This document shows, piece by piece, positions 37,991 to 48,135 of a DNA stretch of 64,000 nucleotides (positions within the stretch are counted from its first letter, which is position 1; each line of letters starts with the position of its first letter). The DNA comes from Stutzerimonas chloritidismutans AW-1 (GTDB lineage Bacteria > Pseudomonadota > Gammaproteobacteria > Pseudomonadales > Pseudomonadaceae): positions 1-64,000 of the forward strand of contig NZ_AOFQ01000055.1 in NCBI RefSeq assembly GCF_000495915.1, in the 5' to 3' direction. Under the pieces are notes generated by a model. It saw only the letters and a list, made by a program, of their open reading frames with translations. It did no database searches and had not been told where the DNA came from. The position numbers and the translations under genes are program-made.

Positions 37991-38665
37991 TCAGAAATAG
38001 CGAGTGGGGTCAGCCAGCCCCGCTTCGGCAAAACCGGCGGCACGCAATCGACAGCTGTCGCACTTGCCACAGGCACGCCCATCCGTGTCGGCCTGATAGC
38101 AGGAAACCGTCGCCGCATAGTCCACGCCCAGACGAGTCCCCTCCTGCACGATCCGCGCCTTGCTCATCTCCTGCAGTGGTGCCTGGATGCGAAACCCCAG
38201 CCCTTCTACGCCTGCCTTGGTGGCCAGATTGGCCATTCGCTCGAATGCCGCAACGAACTCCGGTCGACAATCCGGGTAGCCCGAGTAATCGACCGCATTG
38301 ACGCCGATAAAGATGTCACGGGCACCCAGCACCTCAGCCCAGCCAAGGGCCAACGAGAGAAACACCGTATTGCGCGCCGGGACGTATGTGACCGGAATAC
38401 CCTCACCAGGCACCTCAGGCACATTGATGCTGTCGTCGGTCAATGCCGAGCCGCCGATGCCATTGAGGTCCAGGCCGATCACCTTATGTTCGACCACACC
38501 CAGTTGTTGGGCAACACGTTCCGCCGCCTGCAGTTCGGCGCGATGACGCTGGCCGTAGTCAAAGCTCATGGTGTAGCAAGCGTAGCCCTGAGCACGGGCC
38601 ATGGCGACCACCGTAGCCGAATCAAGCCCGCCGGACAGCAGGATGACTGCTTTCTTCTCGTTCAT
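37991..38665 (-). CDS. queC: 7-cyano-7-deazaguanine synthase QueC
   Basis: QueC converts 7-carboxy-7-deazaguanine to preQ0 in queuosine synthesis, using ATP and ammonia. The 224-residue protein has the PP-loop SGGLDS (residues 11-16) and four zinc-ligand cysteines: C189, C199, C202 and C205 in [18 protein letters not shown]. It follows queE on the same strand, completing the CDG to preQ0 step. Confidence 0.97.
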   Translation of the reverse strand: MNEKKAVILLSGGLDSATVVAMARAQGYACYTMSFDYGQRHRAELQAAERVAQQLGVVEHKVIGLDLNGIGGSALTDDSINVPEVPGEGIPVTYVPARNTVFLSLALGWAEVLGARDIFIGVNAVDYSGYPDCRPEFVAAFERMANLATKAGVEGLGFRIQAPLQEMSKARIVQEGTRLGVDYAATVSCYQADTDGRACGKCDSCRLRAAGFAEAGLADPTRYF

Positions 38666-38728
38666 TTCGCGATACCTTCAAAACGGATGAGCACGACCAG
38701 CCAGGGACGAGCCGCCAATGCCAGCGAC

Positions 38729-39370
38729 TCAGTGGCCGGGCGCGTCGTTCCAGATAATCTTGTGCAACTGAAGCTGCAAGCGCACCGGCAGATTGTCGGC
38801 AACGATCCAGTCCGCGAGGGCACGAACATCGACCTGGCCGTGACTCGGCGAGAACAACACCTCTCCGGCACGTCGATCCAGCCCGTACTCGATCAGCTTG
38901 CTGACAGCCCAGTCATAATCCTCGCGGGAACAGATGACGAACTTGACCTGATCGTTGCGCGTTATGCAGGCGATGTTCTCGTAGCGGTTACGCGCGACCT
39001 CGGCGGAACCCGGTGTTTTCAGGTCCACTACACGACTGACACGCTCATCCACCACGGAGATATCGAGTGCCCCACTGGTCTCCAGTGAAACCTCATATCC
39101 CGCATCGCACAATCGCTGCAGCAAAGGCACGCAGTTGGGCTGCGCCAGCGGCTCTCCCCCGGTCACGCAGACGTAACGGGGATTGTAGGAGGCAACCCGC
39201 TCGACGATCGCGTCGAGCGTCATCAACTCTCCGCCGCTGAATGCGTAGGCGGTATCGCAATATTGACAGCGCAGGGGACAGCCGGTCAGGCGAACGAACA
39301 CAGTAGGCAATCCACTGGTCCGCGTCTCCCCCTGCAGCGAGTAGAAAATCTCGGTAATTCGCAGGGTCAT
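38729..39370 (-). CDS. queE: 7-carboxy-7-deazaguanine synthase QueE
   Basis: A radical-SAM enzyme that makes CDG from carboxy-tetrahydropterin. The cluster motif is C-x3-C-x2-C in LTGCPLRCQYCDTAYAF, with VTGGEPLAQP binding SAM. The ATG at 39368-39370 (MTLRITEIFYSLQGE) fits homologues. Another ATG at 39401-39403 has a GGAGG just three bases upstream and would give eleven extra residues. Length 213 from the chosen start. It lies downstream of cpoB, separated by a terminator. Confidence 0.93.
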   Translation of the reverse strand: MTLRITEIFYSLQGETRTSGLPTVFVRLTGCPLRCQYCDTAYAFSGGELMTLDAIVERVASYNPRYVCVTGGEPLAQPNCVPLLQRLCDAGYEVSLETSGALDISVVDERVSRVVDLKTPGSAEVARNRYENIACITRNDQVKFVICSREDYDWAVSKLIEYGLDRRAGEVLFSPSHGQVDVRALADWIVADNLPVRLQLQLHKIIWNDAPGH

Positions 39371-39442
39371 ATCAGCCACGGGCGTGACGGCTAAACAGGC
39401 CATCCGCCTCCGTTGCGGGAAATAGGGGCGGCGATTCTAACG

Positions 39443-39470
39443 AAAAAACCCGCGCGATGGGCGGGTTTCG
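39443..39470 (-). terminator. Terminator after cpoB
   Basis: On the reverse strand AAACCCGC / GCGGGTTT forms a stem followed by TTTTCG. It closes the tol-pal-cpoB operon before queE. Confidence 0.88.
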
Positions 39471-39490
39471 TTCGGTCTCGCCAGTGTGCC

Positions 39491-40310
39491 TCAGCGATTG
39501 AGCTGACGCTGAGCCAATTGTGCAGCCGATGTATTCGGATACTGGGCAATGACCTCACGCAGAATGCCCTGCGCCTTGTCCCGGTTACCCAGACGGATCT
39601 CAACATCTGCCAGCTTGTAGAGCGAATCCGGCACCTTGCTGTGCTGCGGATACGCCTGGCTCACTCGAGCGAACGCCTGACCGGCCCCTTGCAGGTCGCC
39701 CTTTGCCAGGTTGACCTCGCCAAGCCAGTACTGGGCGTTGCCAGCGTACTGACTGTCAGGGTACTTGCGCAGGAATGCAGCGAAAGCCTGGCTGGCCTTG
39801 TCGAAATCCTTCGCCTTGATCAGGTCGAAAGCAGCGTCGTAATAGAGCTTTTCCTTTGCAGGATCGCCGGATGTGCTTTGCGACTGGCCCTGGCTGGCAG
39901 CGGCGGGGGGCGGATGCCGAACTTCCAGCTGACGCCGCCGTATTACTGGACGGAGCAGGCTGATTGCCTGCCGCGGATCCGCTGGACAGACGGCGATCCA
40001 GGTCCTGATAGCGTTCCAGCCCCTCTTGTTGCAGGCGCTGGATCTGATTCTGTTGTTCCTCAAGCATGCCGCGCAGTTGCGCGATCTCTTCCTGCATCTG
40101 CTGTAGCTGCATGAAGAGCATGCCCTGTGCCGAAGATGGAGCGGTGGCTCCACCTCCGGCATAGGCACCGTCGCCGCTCGGCGCAGCGGTGGAGTAACCC
40201 GAGTTGCCACTAGCGGCACCTTCTTCGTAATCCACCACCGGCACTTGAGCCACCGCCATCAGCGGCAGCGCGAGCACTGTAAGAGTCAGAGCATGACGGT
40301 ACTTACGCAT
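39491..40310 (-). pseudogene. cpoB: Cell division coordinator CpoB (YbgF), frameshifted as read
   Basis: CpoB is a periplasmic partner of Tol-Pal and PBP1B. From the ATG at 40308-40310 the frame runs through a signal peptide and a coiled coil (MQLQQMQEEIAQLRGMLEEQ) to residue 135. It then derails at six C (G on the top strand, 39905-39910). The TPR half (KEKLYYDAAFDLIKAKDF.. to ..QLAQRQLNR) continues in another frame to a TGA at 39491-39493. The span is 820 bases, one base too many. Removing one C gives a 272-residue protein of usual size. Either the assembly has an extra C or the gene is mutated. Both halves keep good coding sense. Confidence 0.9.
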
Positions 40311-40316
40311 GACGAA

Positions 40317-40820
40317 TTACTTGCGCAGTTCGACGCGACGGTTCTGGGCCCAGGACTGCTCGTCGTTACCCATGGCAACTGGACGCTCTTCGCCGTAGGA
40401 AACCAGCTCCAGCTGAGCCGGGGAAACGCCCTGCAGTACCAGGTAACGCTGTACGGCCTTGGAGCGACGCTCGCCCAGAGCCATGTTGTACTCACGGGTA
40501 CCACGCTCGTCGGTGTGGCCTTCCAGAACGACGCGAGCGCCGTTGCCTTTCAGGTCCTTGGCATGAACGTCCAGAGCGCGCATGGCTTCCGGCTTCAGGT
40601 CGGAGCTGTCGTACTCGAAGTAGAAGGTAGTGATGGCGCGCAGAGCGGCTTCTTCGCTCATGCTGCTATCGACGGAACCGGAATCAGCACCGTAACCAGC
40701 ATTCGGATCGATCGCGCCCGAACCTTCGCCCGAATCGTCGCCGCCTTTGGAGGAACAACCGACAGCAACAGCCATGGCCAGAGCCAGAGCGGTGAACTTA
40801 CCGAATTTCAGCATTTCCAT
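40317..40820 (-). CDS. oprL: Peptidoglycan-associated lipoprotein Pal/OprL
   Basis: The 167-residue OprL is almost identical in pattern to the P. aeruginosa protein: MEMLKFGKF at the start, lipobox AVGCSSK (Cys22), and the OmpA-like peptidoglycan-binding domain with [30 protein letters not shown] and RRVELRK. It anchors the outer membrane to peptidoglycan and binds TolB. The ATG at 40818-40820 is chosen over an in-frame TTG three codons upstream. cpoB follows by 6 bases. Confidence 0.97.
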   Translation of the reverse strand: MEMLKFGKFTALALAMAVAVGCSSKGGDDSGEGSGAIDPNAGYGADSGSVDSSMSEEAALRAITTFYFEYDSSDLKPEAMRALDVHAKDLKGNGARVVLEGHTDERGTREYNMALGERRSKAVQRYLVLQGVSPAQLELVSYGEERPVAMGNDEQSWAQNRRVELRK

Positions 40821-40866
40821 TTGTAACAACCCCAGGTGTGTTTTGGTTAAAAGCGTTGATACCGCA

Positions 40867-42168
40867 TCAGTTCAGGTAAGGGGACCAGGACGGCTCTCGG
40901 ACTTCGCCTTGAGCTGTAGGAAGCGGGAGCCTAACGCGTCCATTGATGGACACGAGCATCAAGACTCCCCGGCCCTGCTGGCGGGTGGCGTAGATTAGCA
41001 TGGTGCCATTAGGCGCAACAGTGGGCGATTCATCCAGACTGGTATCCGAGAGTATTCGCAGATTGCCACGCTGCAGATCCTGCGCAGCAACTTTGAAGTT
41101 TGTGTAACCGTCCTGGCGATGGATCATGACCAGCGTCTTCTCGTCGGCCGACAGCTTCGGGTTGGCGTTGTAGTTGCCAACGAACGTCACACGCTCAGCT
41201 GAATTGCTGCCCAACCGCTGCTTGTAGACCTGAGGCTTGCCAGCACGGTCAGAGGTGTAATAAATGGTCTGACCATCAGCACCCCAGAAGGGTTCGGTAT
41301 CGATCGCGTAGTGATTGGTCAGGCGCTGCAACTGCCGCGAGCCGAGGTCCATCACATAGATTTCCGGATTGCCATCTTTCGACAGTACGAACGCCAGGCG
41401 ATTGCCATCTGGCGAGAATGCCGGCGCACCGTTCAAACCTTCGAAGTTGGTGACCTGTTCGCGGCGACCCGTGTCGATGTGCTGAATGAAAATACGTGGA
41501 CGCTTCTGCTCGAAGGACACATAGGCAATCCGGCGTCCGTCCGGTGAATAACGCGGGGAGAGGATGGGCTCGCGCGATTGCAGCAGAGTCACCGCCCGAG
41601 CGCCGTCATAATCCGAACGCTGCAGCGTGTAGCGCGTGTTGGCGCCACCCAGCCGCTCAACCGTCACATACAGCAGACGCGTGGAAAACGCGCCCTTGAT
41701 GCCGGTGAGTTTCTCGAAGGACTGATCCGCCGCATGGTGCGCCATGTCGCGCAACTGATCCGGGGAACCACCAACGGTTCCAGTCATCACCTGCTGTTCG
41801 GTCGTTACGTTGAACACTTCGTAACGGACCTGAAGGCGGCCACCGGCCGGCTCGATATTGCCGACCATCACGTACTGGGCGCCCAGAGCCTTCCAGTCGC
41901 GATAGATGATCTCGCTGCCGCGGGTCGGCATGCTGATCATGTTCTGCCGCGGAATGGGCTGGAAAATACCGGAATTGCGCAGGTCGTTGCCGATGATTTC
42001 CGCCATGTCCTCAGGCAGTACGGTGCCGCCCTGCCAACCGAATGGAACGACCGCGATCGGGATCGCACGGTCGGCACCACTGGTGACGACGATGTTTTTT
42101 TCCTGCGCCACCGCCATTCCCGCCAGGCAGCAGAGCAGGACAAATAGACCTCGAAGGGAGTTGATCAC
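40867..42168 (-). CDS. tolB: Tol-Pal system periplasmic protein TolB
   Basis: The 433-residue protein has a signal peptide ([15 protein letters not shown]), an N-terminal TolB domain, and a six-bladed beta-propeller with WD-like blocks ([53 protein letters not shown]). It starts with GTG at 42166-42168, overlapping the tolA stop by four bases. TolB switches between Pal and TolA during outer-membrane constriction. Confidence 0.97.
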   Translation of the reverse strand: MINSLRGLFVLLCCLAGMAVAQEKNIVVTSGADRAIPIAVVPFGWQGGTVLPEDMAEIIGNDLRNSGIFQPIPRQNMISMPTRGSEIIYRDWKALGAQYVMVGNIEPAGGRLQVRYEVFNVTTEQQVMTGTVGGSPDQLRDMAHHAADQSFEKLTGIKGAFSTRLLYVTVERLGGANTRYTLQRSDYDGARAVTLLQSREPILSPRYSPDGRRIAYVSFEQKRPRIFIQHIDTGRREQVTNFEGLNGAPAFSPDGNRLAFVLSKDGNPEIYVMDLGSRQLQRLTNHYAIDTEPFWGADGQTIYYTSDRAGKPQVYKQRLGSNSAERVTFVGNYNANPKLSADEKTLVMIHRQDGYTNFKVAAQDLQRGNLRILSDTSLDESPTVAPNGTMLIYATRQQGRGVLMLVSINGRVRLPLPTAQGEVREPSWSPYLN

Positions 42169-43166
42169 AACGCAAGATCCTCAGGCGTAAATGTCATTTT
42201 GAAGGACCGGTAAGGCTGGAAGTCCTGCGGGCTCAGGCCCTGCATTTCCGTCAGCCGACCGATGTTCTTTACTGCGGCAACCGCAGAATTGTCGAATGGC
42301 ACATCTCCGCTCGATCTGGAGACGCTGACGTTGGTGATGGTGCCATCCGGAAGCATGTTTACCTGGAGCTGCACGGTCATGTTATTGCGCGCCGACGGCG
42401 GTCGGGTCCAGCCTTCTGCTGCACGCAGCCGGATCAGATCATCGAAGTTGCCGGCAACCTGATCACCATGGGTATCAGCCAGTGCCTGCTGGCGCTCGGT
42501 AGTGTCAGAGAGCAGCTCGGCAAGCGCCTGCGCCTTCTTGTCTTCTGCCGCTTTGCGCGCGGCCTCTGCCGCTGCCTTCTTCTTGGCATCTTCAGCAGCT
42601 TTCTTCTTGGCAGCTTCGGCTGCAGCTTTCTTCTTGGCCTCTTCCGCCGCCTTGCGCTTGGCTTCTTCGGCAGCCTTCTTCTTGGCCTCCTCTGCTGCCT
42701 TCTTCTTGGCCAATTCTTCAGCAGTCTTTTTCTTGGCGATGTCAGCCTGCTTCTGCTGTTCGACCTTCTTGGCTTCCTCGGCCTTTTTCGCCGCAGCCGC
42801 TTTATCGGCTGCGGCTTTCGCTGCATCCGCCTTTCGAGCCTCTTCCGCCTTCTTTTGTTCCGCAGCGCGGGCGGCAGCAGCCTGCTTCTGCTGCTCGACC
42901 TTACGCTGTTCCATCTGTTCGCTTTCGAACTGCTTGGCAGCAGTCTTCTTCGCTTCGCCGGCAATCTTCTGGTTGGTCTGGGTAGTCGCCTGGCTCTGCG
43001 ATTTCAACTGATACAAGGTGGCCTGCACAATCGGCTTGGACGGCGGCAGCTCGGGCGTCATCGAAAAGCTGACGAACAGCATGCCGAAAATAATGACGTG
43101 CAGAGCGACCGCCAGCACGGTCGGCCAGAAGTAGCTCTGCGAAGGCGATGACTCACGCTGCTGCAT
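42165..43166 (-). CDS. tolA: Tol-Pal cell envelope protein TolA
   Basis: The 333-residue protein has an N-terminal membrane anchor ([20 protein letters not shown]). A long helical domain of Ala, Lys and Glu repeats follows (about 75-225, with [12 protein letters not shown] heptads), then a C-terminal globular domain that contacts TolB ([29 protein letters not shown] at the end). It couples the inner-membrane TolQR motor to the outer membrane. The ATG overlaps the tolR stop by one base (TGATG). Confidence 0.95.
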   Translation of the reverse strand: MQQRESSPSQSYFWPTVLAVALHVIIFGMLFVSFSMTPELPPSKPIVQATLYQLKSQSQATTQTNQKIAGEAKKTAAKQFESEQMEQRKVEQQKQAAAARAAEQKKAEEARKADAAKAAADKAAAAKKAEEAKKVEQQKQADIAKKKTAEELAKKKAAEEAKKKAAEEAKRKAAEEAKKKAAAEAAKKKAAEDAKKKAAAEAARKAAEDKKAQALAELLSDTTERQQALADTHGDQVAGNFDDLIRLRAAEGWTRPPSARNNMTVQLQVNMLPDGTITNVSVSRSSGDVPFDNSAVAAVKNIGRLTEMQGLSPQDFQPYRSFKMTFTPEDLAL

Positions 43167-43606
43167 CAAGGCGCCTCGGTGATCAGACCGACATTACCCA
43201 CGCCGGCTTCCTGCAGACCGCCCATGGCCTCCATCACCGAACCATAATCAACCGCGCGATCGCCACGGATGAACACCTGGGTATCCGGACGCTGACGCAT
43301 GATGGCAACGACCGCCTGAGTCATGTCGGCCAAAGCGACGGCGTCATTGCCCTTGCTTTCGGTGTCCACCTCACTACCCACGTTCCAGTAGTAGGTCTTG
43401 TCGGCCTTGATGGAGATGGTCAGCACCTGCTTGTCGTTATCCTGCGGCAAGGCTTCGCTGCTGACCTTGGGCAGATCGACCTTGACGCCCTGGTTGAGCA
43501 TCGGCGCCGTGACCATGAAGATGACCAGCAGCACCAGCATCACATCGATGTAAGGCACCACGTTCATCTCGGCGACGGGCTTGCGTCTGTTGCGGATTCT
43601 GGCCAT
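43166..43606 (-). CDS. tolR: Tol-Pal system protein TolR
   Basis: The 146-residue ExbD/TolR-type protein has a single helix with the functional Asp (VVPYIDVMLVLLVIFMV) at about residues 17-33, and a periplasmic domain ending GGLQEAGVGNVGLITEAP. Part of the proton-driven TolQR motor. It starts 11 bases after tolQ. Confidence 0.96.
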   Translation of the reverse strand: MARIRNRRKPVAEMNVVPYIDVMLVLLVIFMVTAPMLNQGVKVDLPKVSSEALPQDNDKQVLTISIKADKTYYWNVGSEVDTESKGNDAVALADMTQAVVAIMRQRPDTQVFIRGDRAVDYGSVMEAMGGLQEAGVGNVGLITEAP

Positions 43607-43617
43607 GGCCGTGGGCC

Positions 43618-44310
43618 TCAGTCTTCGGTGGTGTGAACTTTGCGGTGGAGGATGGCCTGGAACTCATCGGCAAAGGTGTAATAACGACCGATGAGCATCT
43701 CGCCCCGCGCGGCGAAACGGTTGTAGGCGATCACCGCAGGAATCGCGGCGAACAAACCGATCGCCGTAGCGATGAGCGCTTCGGCGATGCCTGGCGCCAC
43801 AGTCGCTAGAGTTGCCTGCTGAACCTGAGCTAGACCGCGAAAGGAGTTCATGATGCCCCAGACGGTACCGAACAGGCCGATGTAAGGGCTGGTGGAACCA
43901 ACGGTGGCCAGGAATGGCAAGCTCTGCTCGAGCTTTTCCTCTTCACGGGAAATCGCCACGCGCATGGCGCGATTGACCCCATCCATTACTGCATCGGGAT
44001 CGACACCCTGCTGCTGACGCAGACGGGAAAATTCCTTGAAGCCGGCGCGAAAGATCTGCTCGACGCCAGAATCCGGATCCGGGTTGTTGCCTGCCTGGCG
44101 ATAGAGCTTGGACAGGTCGATACCGGACCAGAAGCGCTCTTCGAAGGTATCGAGTGCTCGCTTCGCGGCACGCAGCATACTGCCGCGCTGAAAAATCAGA
44201 ATCCATGATGCGACCGAAGCGGCCACCAGAATCAGCATGACCAGCTGCACCACGAAGCTGGCGTTGCTGATCAGGCTCCACATGGACATGTGATCGACGT
44301 TGGCTTCCAC
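43618..44310 (-). CDS. tolQ: Tol-Pal system protein TolQ
   Basis: The 230-residue ExbB/TolQ protein has three membrane helices: residues 14-36 (SFVVQLVMLILVAASVASWIL), about 135-160, and about 170-195 (IAEALIATAIGLFAAIPAVIAY). It makes the proton channel with TolR. It starts with GTG at 44308-44310, behind an AGGAG site, 2 bases after the ybgC stop. Confidence 0.96.
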   Translation of the reverse strand: MEANVDHMSMWSLISNASFVVQLVMLILVAASVASWILIFQRGSMLRAAKRALDTFEERFWSGIDLSKLYRQAGNNPDPDSGVEQIFRAGFKEFSRLRQQQGVDPDAVMDGVNRAMRVAISREEEKLEQSLPFLATVGSTSPYIGLFGTVWGIMNSFRGLAQVQQATLATVAPGIAEALIATAIGLFAAIPAVIAYNRFAARGEMLIGRYYTFADEFQAILHRKVHTTED

Positions 44311-44312
44311 GC

Positions 44313-44756
44313 TTACTCTCCTGCAGGGGATAGACCCGAGCCAGCGAAGGCGACACGCAGCGCTTCGGGAATGGCTCGGGGTTTCAAACTTTCGGCACGC
44401 ACGCAGGCAACCAGCACCTGCCCCTCACAAAGCAGAACATCATCCAGTGCACGCCGGACCTGCTGGCGAAACCGCAGACTGGCGCGATTCACCTCAACCA
44501 CCTCGGCCGTCACCAGCAATTCATCGTCCAGGCGAGCCGGTGCTCGGTAGCGGGCTTCGACCGAATGCACGACGAACAGCAAGTCCTCACCGGCCAGCTG
44601 CGACTGGGCGAATCCCAGACTGCGCAACCGCTCGGTACGAGCTCGCTCCATGAATTTGAGGTAATTGACGTAGTAGACAATGCCGCCCGCGTCGGTGTCC
44701 TCGTAATAGACTCGACAGCGGTGGGTAAAGATTTCAGCTCCGGCTTGCGCGCGCAT
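44313..44756 (-). CDS. ybgC: Tol-Pal associated acyl-CoA thioesterase YbgC
   Basis: A 147-residue hotdog-fold thioesterase with the catalytic motif [24 protein letters not shown] (Asp at residue ~17 of [10 protein letters not shown] start). The ATG at 44754-44756 is used because homologues begin MRAQ. An in-frame ATG nine codons upstream is less likely. First gene of the tol-pal operon, 51 bases after ruvB. Confidence 0.95.
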   Translation of the reverse strand: MRAQAGAEIFTHRCRVYYEDTDAGGIVYYVNYLKFMERARTERLRSLGFAQSQLAGEDLLFVVHSVEARYRAPARLDDELLVTAEVVEVNRASLRFRQQVRRALDDVLLCEGQVLVACVRAESLKPRAIPEALRVAFAGSGLSPAGE

Positions 44757-44807
44757 ACTAGTGCTCGGCCCTGTAAATGCCAATCGGGTAACAGAACAAT
44801 ATTTTCT

Positions 44808-45860
44808 TCAAACTATGTCGCCATCGAACAGATCCGGCGTTGGAGCATCGCTCATGCGCTTGGGCAGGTTGAGGCCGAAATGGAGATAGGCGTGACGCGT
44901 CACGACCCGACCGCGCGGCGTGCGCATGATGTAGCCCTGCTGGATGAGGTACGGCTCGAGCACATCCTCGATGGTGTGCCGCTCTTCACTGATCGCAGCG
45001 GCAAGGCTATCGATCCCCACCGGTCCGCCGTCGAACTTCTCGATCAGGGTCAGTAGCAGACGGCGATCCTGATGATCGAAGCCTCGCTCATCGACGTCGA
45101 GCATGTTCAAGGCAAGGTCGGCAATCTGCCGGGTGATCTCACCACGACCCCGCACTTCTGCGAAATCTCGCACACGACGTAGCAAGCGGTTAGCGATACG
45201 CGGCGTCCCTCGCGCCCGACGGGCAATCTCGAATGCACCCTCCGGCTCGGTCGGCAGACCGAGGATACCGGCGGAACGGCTGACGATGGTCGCCAGGTCC
45301 TCGGTGGAATAGAACTCCAGACGCTGGACGATACCGAATCGGTCTCGCAATGGATTGGTCAGCATACCGGCCCGCGTGGTGGCGCCCACAAGGGTGAACG
45401 GCGGCAGATCCAGCTTGATCGAGCGAGCCGCAGGCCCCTCGCCGATCATGATATCCAGCTGGAAATCTTCCATCGCCGGGTACAGAACCTCCTCGACAAT
45501 GGGCGAAAGGCGATGGATCTCGTCGACGAACAGAACGTCGCCCGCCTCCAGATTGGTCAGCAATGCGGCCAGGTCACCCGGTCGCTCAAGCACCGGGCCC
45601 GACGTGCTCTTGATCGACACGCCCATCTCTTCGGCGATGATGTTCGCCAAGGTAGTCTTGCCCAGCCCCGGCGGACCAAAGATGAGCGTGTGATCGAGCG
45701 CTTCCTGACGGCCCTTGGCGGCGCGGATGAACAGATCCATCTGCTCGCGCACGACCGGCTGACCGATGTACTCGGCCAGCTTGAGTGGCCGAATGGCACG
45801 ATCCAGTTGCTCGTCGCGATCGCGACTGCCTGCCGTGACGATACGATCCGCTTCGATCAT
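44808..45860 (-). CDS. ruvB: Holliday junction branch migration ATPase RuvB
   Basis: The 350-residue AAA+ motor has Walker [10 protein letters not shown], Walker B LFVDEIHR, sensor-1 GATTRAGML, and arginine finger [15 protein letters not shown]. It drives branch migration with RuvA. Starts 3 bases after ruvA. Confidence 0.98.
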   Translation of the reverse strand: MIEADRIVTAGSRDRDEQLDRAIRPLKLAEYIGQPVVREQMDLFIRAAKGRQEALDHTLIFGPPGLGKTTLANIIAEEMGVSIKSTSGPVLERPGDLAALLTNLEAGDVLFVDEIHRLSPIVEEVLYPAMEDFQLDIMIGEGPAARSIKLDLPPFTLVGATTRAGMLTNPLRDRFGIVQRLEFYSTEDLATIVSRSAGILGLPTEPEGAFEIARRARGTPRIANRLLRRVRDFAEVRGRGEITRQIADLALNMLDVDERGFDHQDRRLLLTLIEKFDGGPVGIDSLAAAISEERHTIEDVLEPYLIQQGYIMRTPRGRVVTRHAYLHFGLNLPKRMSDAPTPDLFDGDIV

Positions 45861-45863
45861 GGC

Positions 45864-46469
45864 TTACACCATGCCCTTGAGGGCGCGGCGGATCATTTCT
45901 TCACTGCTCAAATCATCTTCCTGTATGGCGGACACTGCACGGCTGGCTTCCTGTGGCTTGAAGCCCAGGGAGATCAACGCGCTGACCGCATCATTCTCGG
46001 CGCTTGTGACTGCCATTTTGCTCCCGGGTTCAACCACGAAGGTCGCGATGGCGGGCATGCTCTCCCACGCCTTGAAGCGGTCCTTCAACTCCACCAGAAG
46101 CCGCTCGGCGGTCTTCTTGCCAACGCCTGGGATGCGCACCAGGACCGACGTATCCTGCGCCTGCACACAACGCACCAGCTCATCCACTTCCAGTCCGGAC
46201 ATCAACGCCAACGCCAGCTTCGGTCCCACACCGTTCAAACGGATCAGCTCACGGAACAGCTCGCGCTCGCGCTTCTCGGCGAAGCCATAAAGAAGTTGTG
46301 CGTCTTCACGCACGACGAGGTGCGTATGCAGCGTCACCGGCTCGCCGACCGCCGGCAGGCGATACAGCGTCGTCATCGGCACTTCGACCTCATAGCCGAT
46401 ACCGTTGACATCGAGAATCAGATGTGGCGGTTGCTTTTCCACCAACGTGCCACGCAAACGTCCGATCAA
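45864..46469 (-). CDS. ruvA: Holliday junction branch migration protein RuvA
   Basis: The 201-residue protein binds four-way junctions as a tetramer: N-terminal OB fold ([23 protein letters not shown]), two helix-hairpin-helix motifs ([40 protein letters not shown]) and a C-terminal domain that touches RuvB. It starts with TTG at 46467-46469, supported by a strong GGAGG site seven bases upstream and by homology. Confidence 0.97.
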   Translation of the reverse strand: MIGRLRGTLVEKQPPHLILDVNGIGYEVEVPMTTLYRLPAVGEPVTLHTHLVVREDAQLLYGFAEKRERELFRELIRLNGVGPKLALALMSGLEVDELVRCVQAQDTSVLVRIPGVGKKTAERLLVELKDRFKAWESMPAIATFVVEPGSKMAVTSAENDAVSALISLGFKPQEASRAVSAIQEDDLSSEEMIRRALKGMV

Positions 46470-46543
46470 GCTGTTTCCTCCATGGCCATCGCATCCGCTG
46501 ACGACCAGTCGATTATTCGTTCAACCAAGAGAGTTTGCGCCGA

Positions 46544-47068
46544 CTACAGACGCAACCGCCCGCCTCGTCGCTTGGCGCCGGCCAGGCCGTGCGGAATGAG
46601 GCTCTGCCGGTGATGCGCATGACATAACGCAATGGCCAGCGCGTCCGAAGCATCGATCTGGGGTTTTTCCAGAAGCTTGAGCAGGTGCATGACCATCATC
46701 TGCACCTGCTGCTTATCAGCCCCGCCCGTTCCGGCGATGGCCTGTTTGACCTGAGTCGCGGTGTACTCTGCGATCTGCAGACCTGCTTCCGCGCCAGCAA
46801 CGATGGCTGCCCCCCGAGCCTGGCCGAGCTTGAGCGCGGAATCGGCATTACGCGCCATGAATACTTGCTCGATGCCCATCGTTACCGGGCCATAGGTCCG
46901 AATGACCTCGCTCACGCCACTGAAAACGGCACGCAAGCGATCAGGCAGCTCGCCGGTGCCGGTACGAATGCAACCAGAGGCGACGTATTCACAACCGCGG
47001 CCGGTGTCCCGTACGACGCCGTAGCCGGTGATTCGAGAGCCGGGATCGATACCCAAAATCAGCGTCAT
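46544..47068 (-). CDS. ruvC: Crossover junction endodeoxyribonuclease RuvC
   Basis: The 174-residue resolvase of the RNase H fold has its acidic residues in [15 protein letters not shown] (Asp7-type), VTMGIEQVF, and [14 protein letters not shown]. It cuts the RuvAB-bound junction. It begins the ruvC-ruvA-ruvB set, 74 bases before ruvA. Confidence 0.97.
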   Translation of the reverse strand: MTLILGIDPGSRITGYGVVRDTGRGCEYVASGCIRTGTGELPDRLRAVFSGVSEVIRTYGPVTMGIEQVFMARNADSALKLGQARGAAIVAGAEAGLQIAEYTATQVKQAIAGTGGADKQQVQMMVMHLLKLLEKPQIDASDALAIALCHAHHRQSLIPHGLAGAKRRGGRLRL

Positions 47069-47183
47069 GCCGTGCCGTGCTGTCTATTTATCCAGTGGCG
47101 AGTATACGGAGGCGCTGCCGTCTCCGCCACCGACAACAATATGCGCCCAGCTAGTCACTACGTAGCCTGCGATGCGCGCCTAT

Positions 47184-47220
47184 AAAAAAGCCGGGAGCCC
47201 AGCAATGCGGCTCCCGGCTG
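47184..47220 (-). terminator. Terminator between yebC and ruvC
   Basis: AGCCGGGAGC / GCTCCCGGCT stem with a ten-base loop, followed on the reverse strand by TTTTTT. It ends yebC upstream of ruvC. Confidence 0.9.
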
Positions 47221-47235
47221 CGGACACCACGAGAT

Positions 47236-47985
47236 TCAGCCCAGCTGCTGCATGATCTCGTCGGAGATTTCCGCGTTGTGGTAGACGTTCTGCACGTCAT
47301 CCAGATCTTCCAGCGCATCGATGAGACGCAGAACCTTCTGCGCCGTCTCGACGTCGGTGATGGGTGCCATGATGGAGGGAATCATCGCCACTTCTGCTTC
47401 GTCGCCGCGGAATCCGGCTTCTGTCAGTGCTTCGTTGACCGAGAGGAACTCGGCGAAGCTGGTATAGACCTCGACCGACCCATCCTCCTGACTAACGACG
47501 TCGTCGGCGCCCGCCTCCAGCGCCGCTTCCATCAGCGCGTCTTCATCGACGCCGGGCGCATAGCTGATCTGGCCCTTACGATCGAACATGTAGGCGACCG
47601 AGCCGTCAGTACCGAGGTTGCCACCGTTCTTGCTGAAGGCGTGACGCACTTCGGCCGCGGTACGGTTGCGGTTGTCGGTCATCGCCTCGATGATGATCGC
47701 CACCCCGCTTGGCGCGTAACCCTCATAGCTCAGCTCGGTCATGTTGTCCGCTTCGCTGGAGCCTGCGCCCCGGGCGATGGCGCGATCGATGACGTCACGC
47801 GACATGTTGGCTGTCAGCGCCTTGTCCACGGCCAATCGCAGACGCGGATTGTCCGCCGGCACGCCGCCGCCATGCTTGGCCGCCACGGTCAGCTCACGGA
47901 TCAGTTTGGTGAAGATCTTGCCCCGCTTGGCGTCCTGACGCTCTTTGCGGTGCTTGATATTGGCCCATTTGGAATGACCAGCCAT
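47236..47985 (-). CDS. yebC: YebC/PmpR family transcription/translation regulator
   Basis: The 249-residue protein starts [22 protein letters not shown], the YebC hallmark, and has three-domain YebC architecture with [14 protein letters not shown]. In P. aeruginosa the homologue PmpR represses quinolone-signal genes. More recent work ties YebC proteins to translation of difficult peptides. It sits between aspS and ruvC as in other pseudomonads. Confidence 0.96.
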   Translation of the reverse strand: MAGHSKWANIKHRKERQDAKRGKIFTKLIRELTVAAKHGGGVPADNPRLRLAVDKALTANMSRDVIDRAIARGAGSSEADNMTELSYEGYAPSGVAIIIEAMTDNRNRTAAEVRHAFSKNGGNLGTDGSVAYMFDRKGQISYAPGVDEDALMEAALEAGADDVVSQEDGSVEVYTSFAEFLSVNEALTEAGFRGDEAEVAMIPSIMAPITDVETAQKVLRLIDALEDLDDVQNVYHNAEISDEIMQQLG

Positions 47986-48103
47986 AACTCACTCCATTCT
48001 TCGACTGAATCAGAAAATCTCGATAACCGGATCCGTCTGTCACTCGATAAAGACAGCGGCCGGCTATCGCCGTAATGTCTCGCACTCAGAGCCGCAAGAC
48101 GAA

Positions 48104-48126
48104 GAAGCCTGGCAGAACCAGGCTTC
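48104..48126 (-). terminator. Hairpin after aspS
   Basis: GAAGCCTGG / CCAGGCTTC perfect 9-bp stem with a five-base loop; on the reverse strand it is followed by T-rich TTCGTCTTG. It probably reduces read-through from aspS into yebC. Confidence 0.65.
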
Positions 48127-48135
48127 GGGTAGCGT

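Noticed and set aside
39905..39910. Programmed ribosomal frameshift in cpoB
   Set aside because: No slippery heptamer with a downstream pseudoknot was evident, and other pseudomonads encode CpoB in one frame. Sequencing error or mutation is simpler.
42468..43151. Hydrophobic/Leu-rich frame opposite tolA
   Set aside because: It mirrors the Ala-Lys-Glu repeats of TolA, giving apparent membrane segments by composition only.
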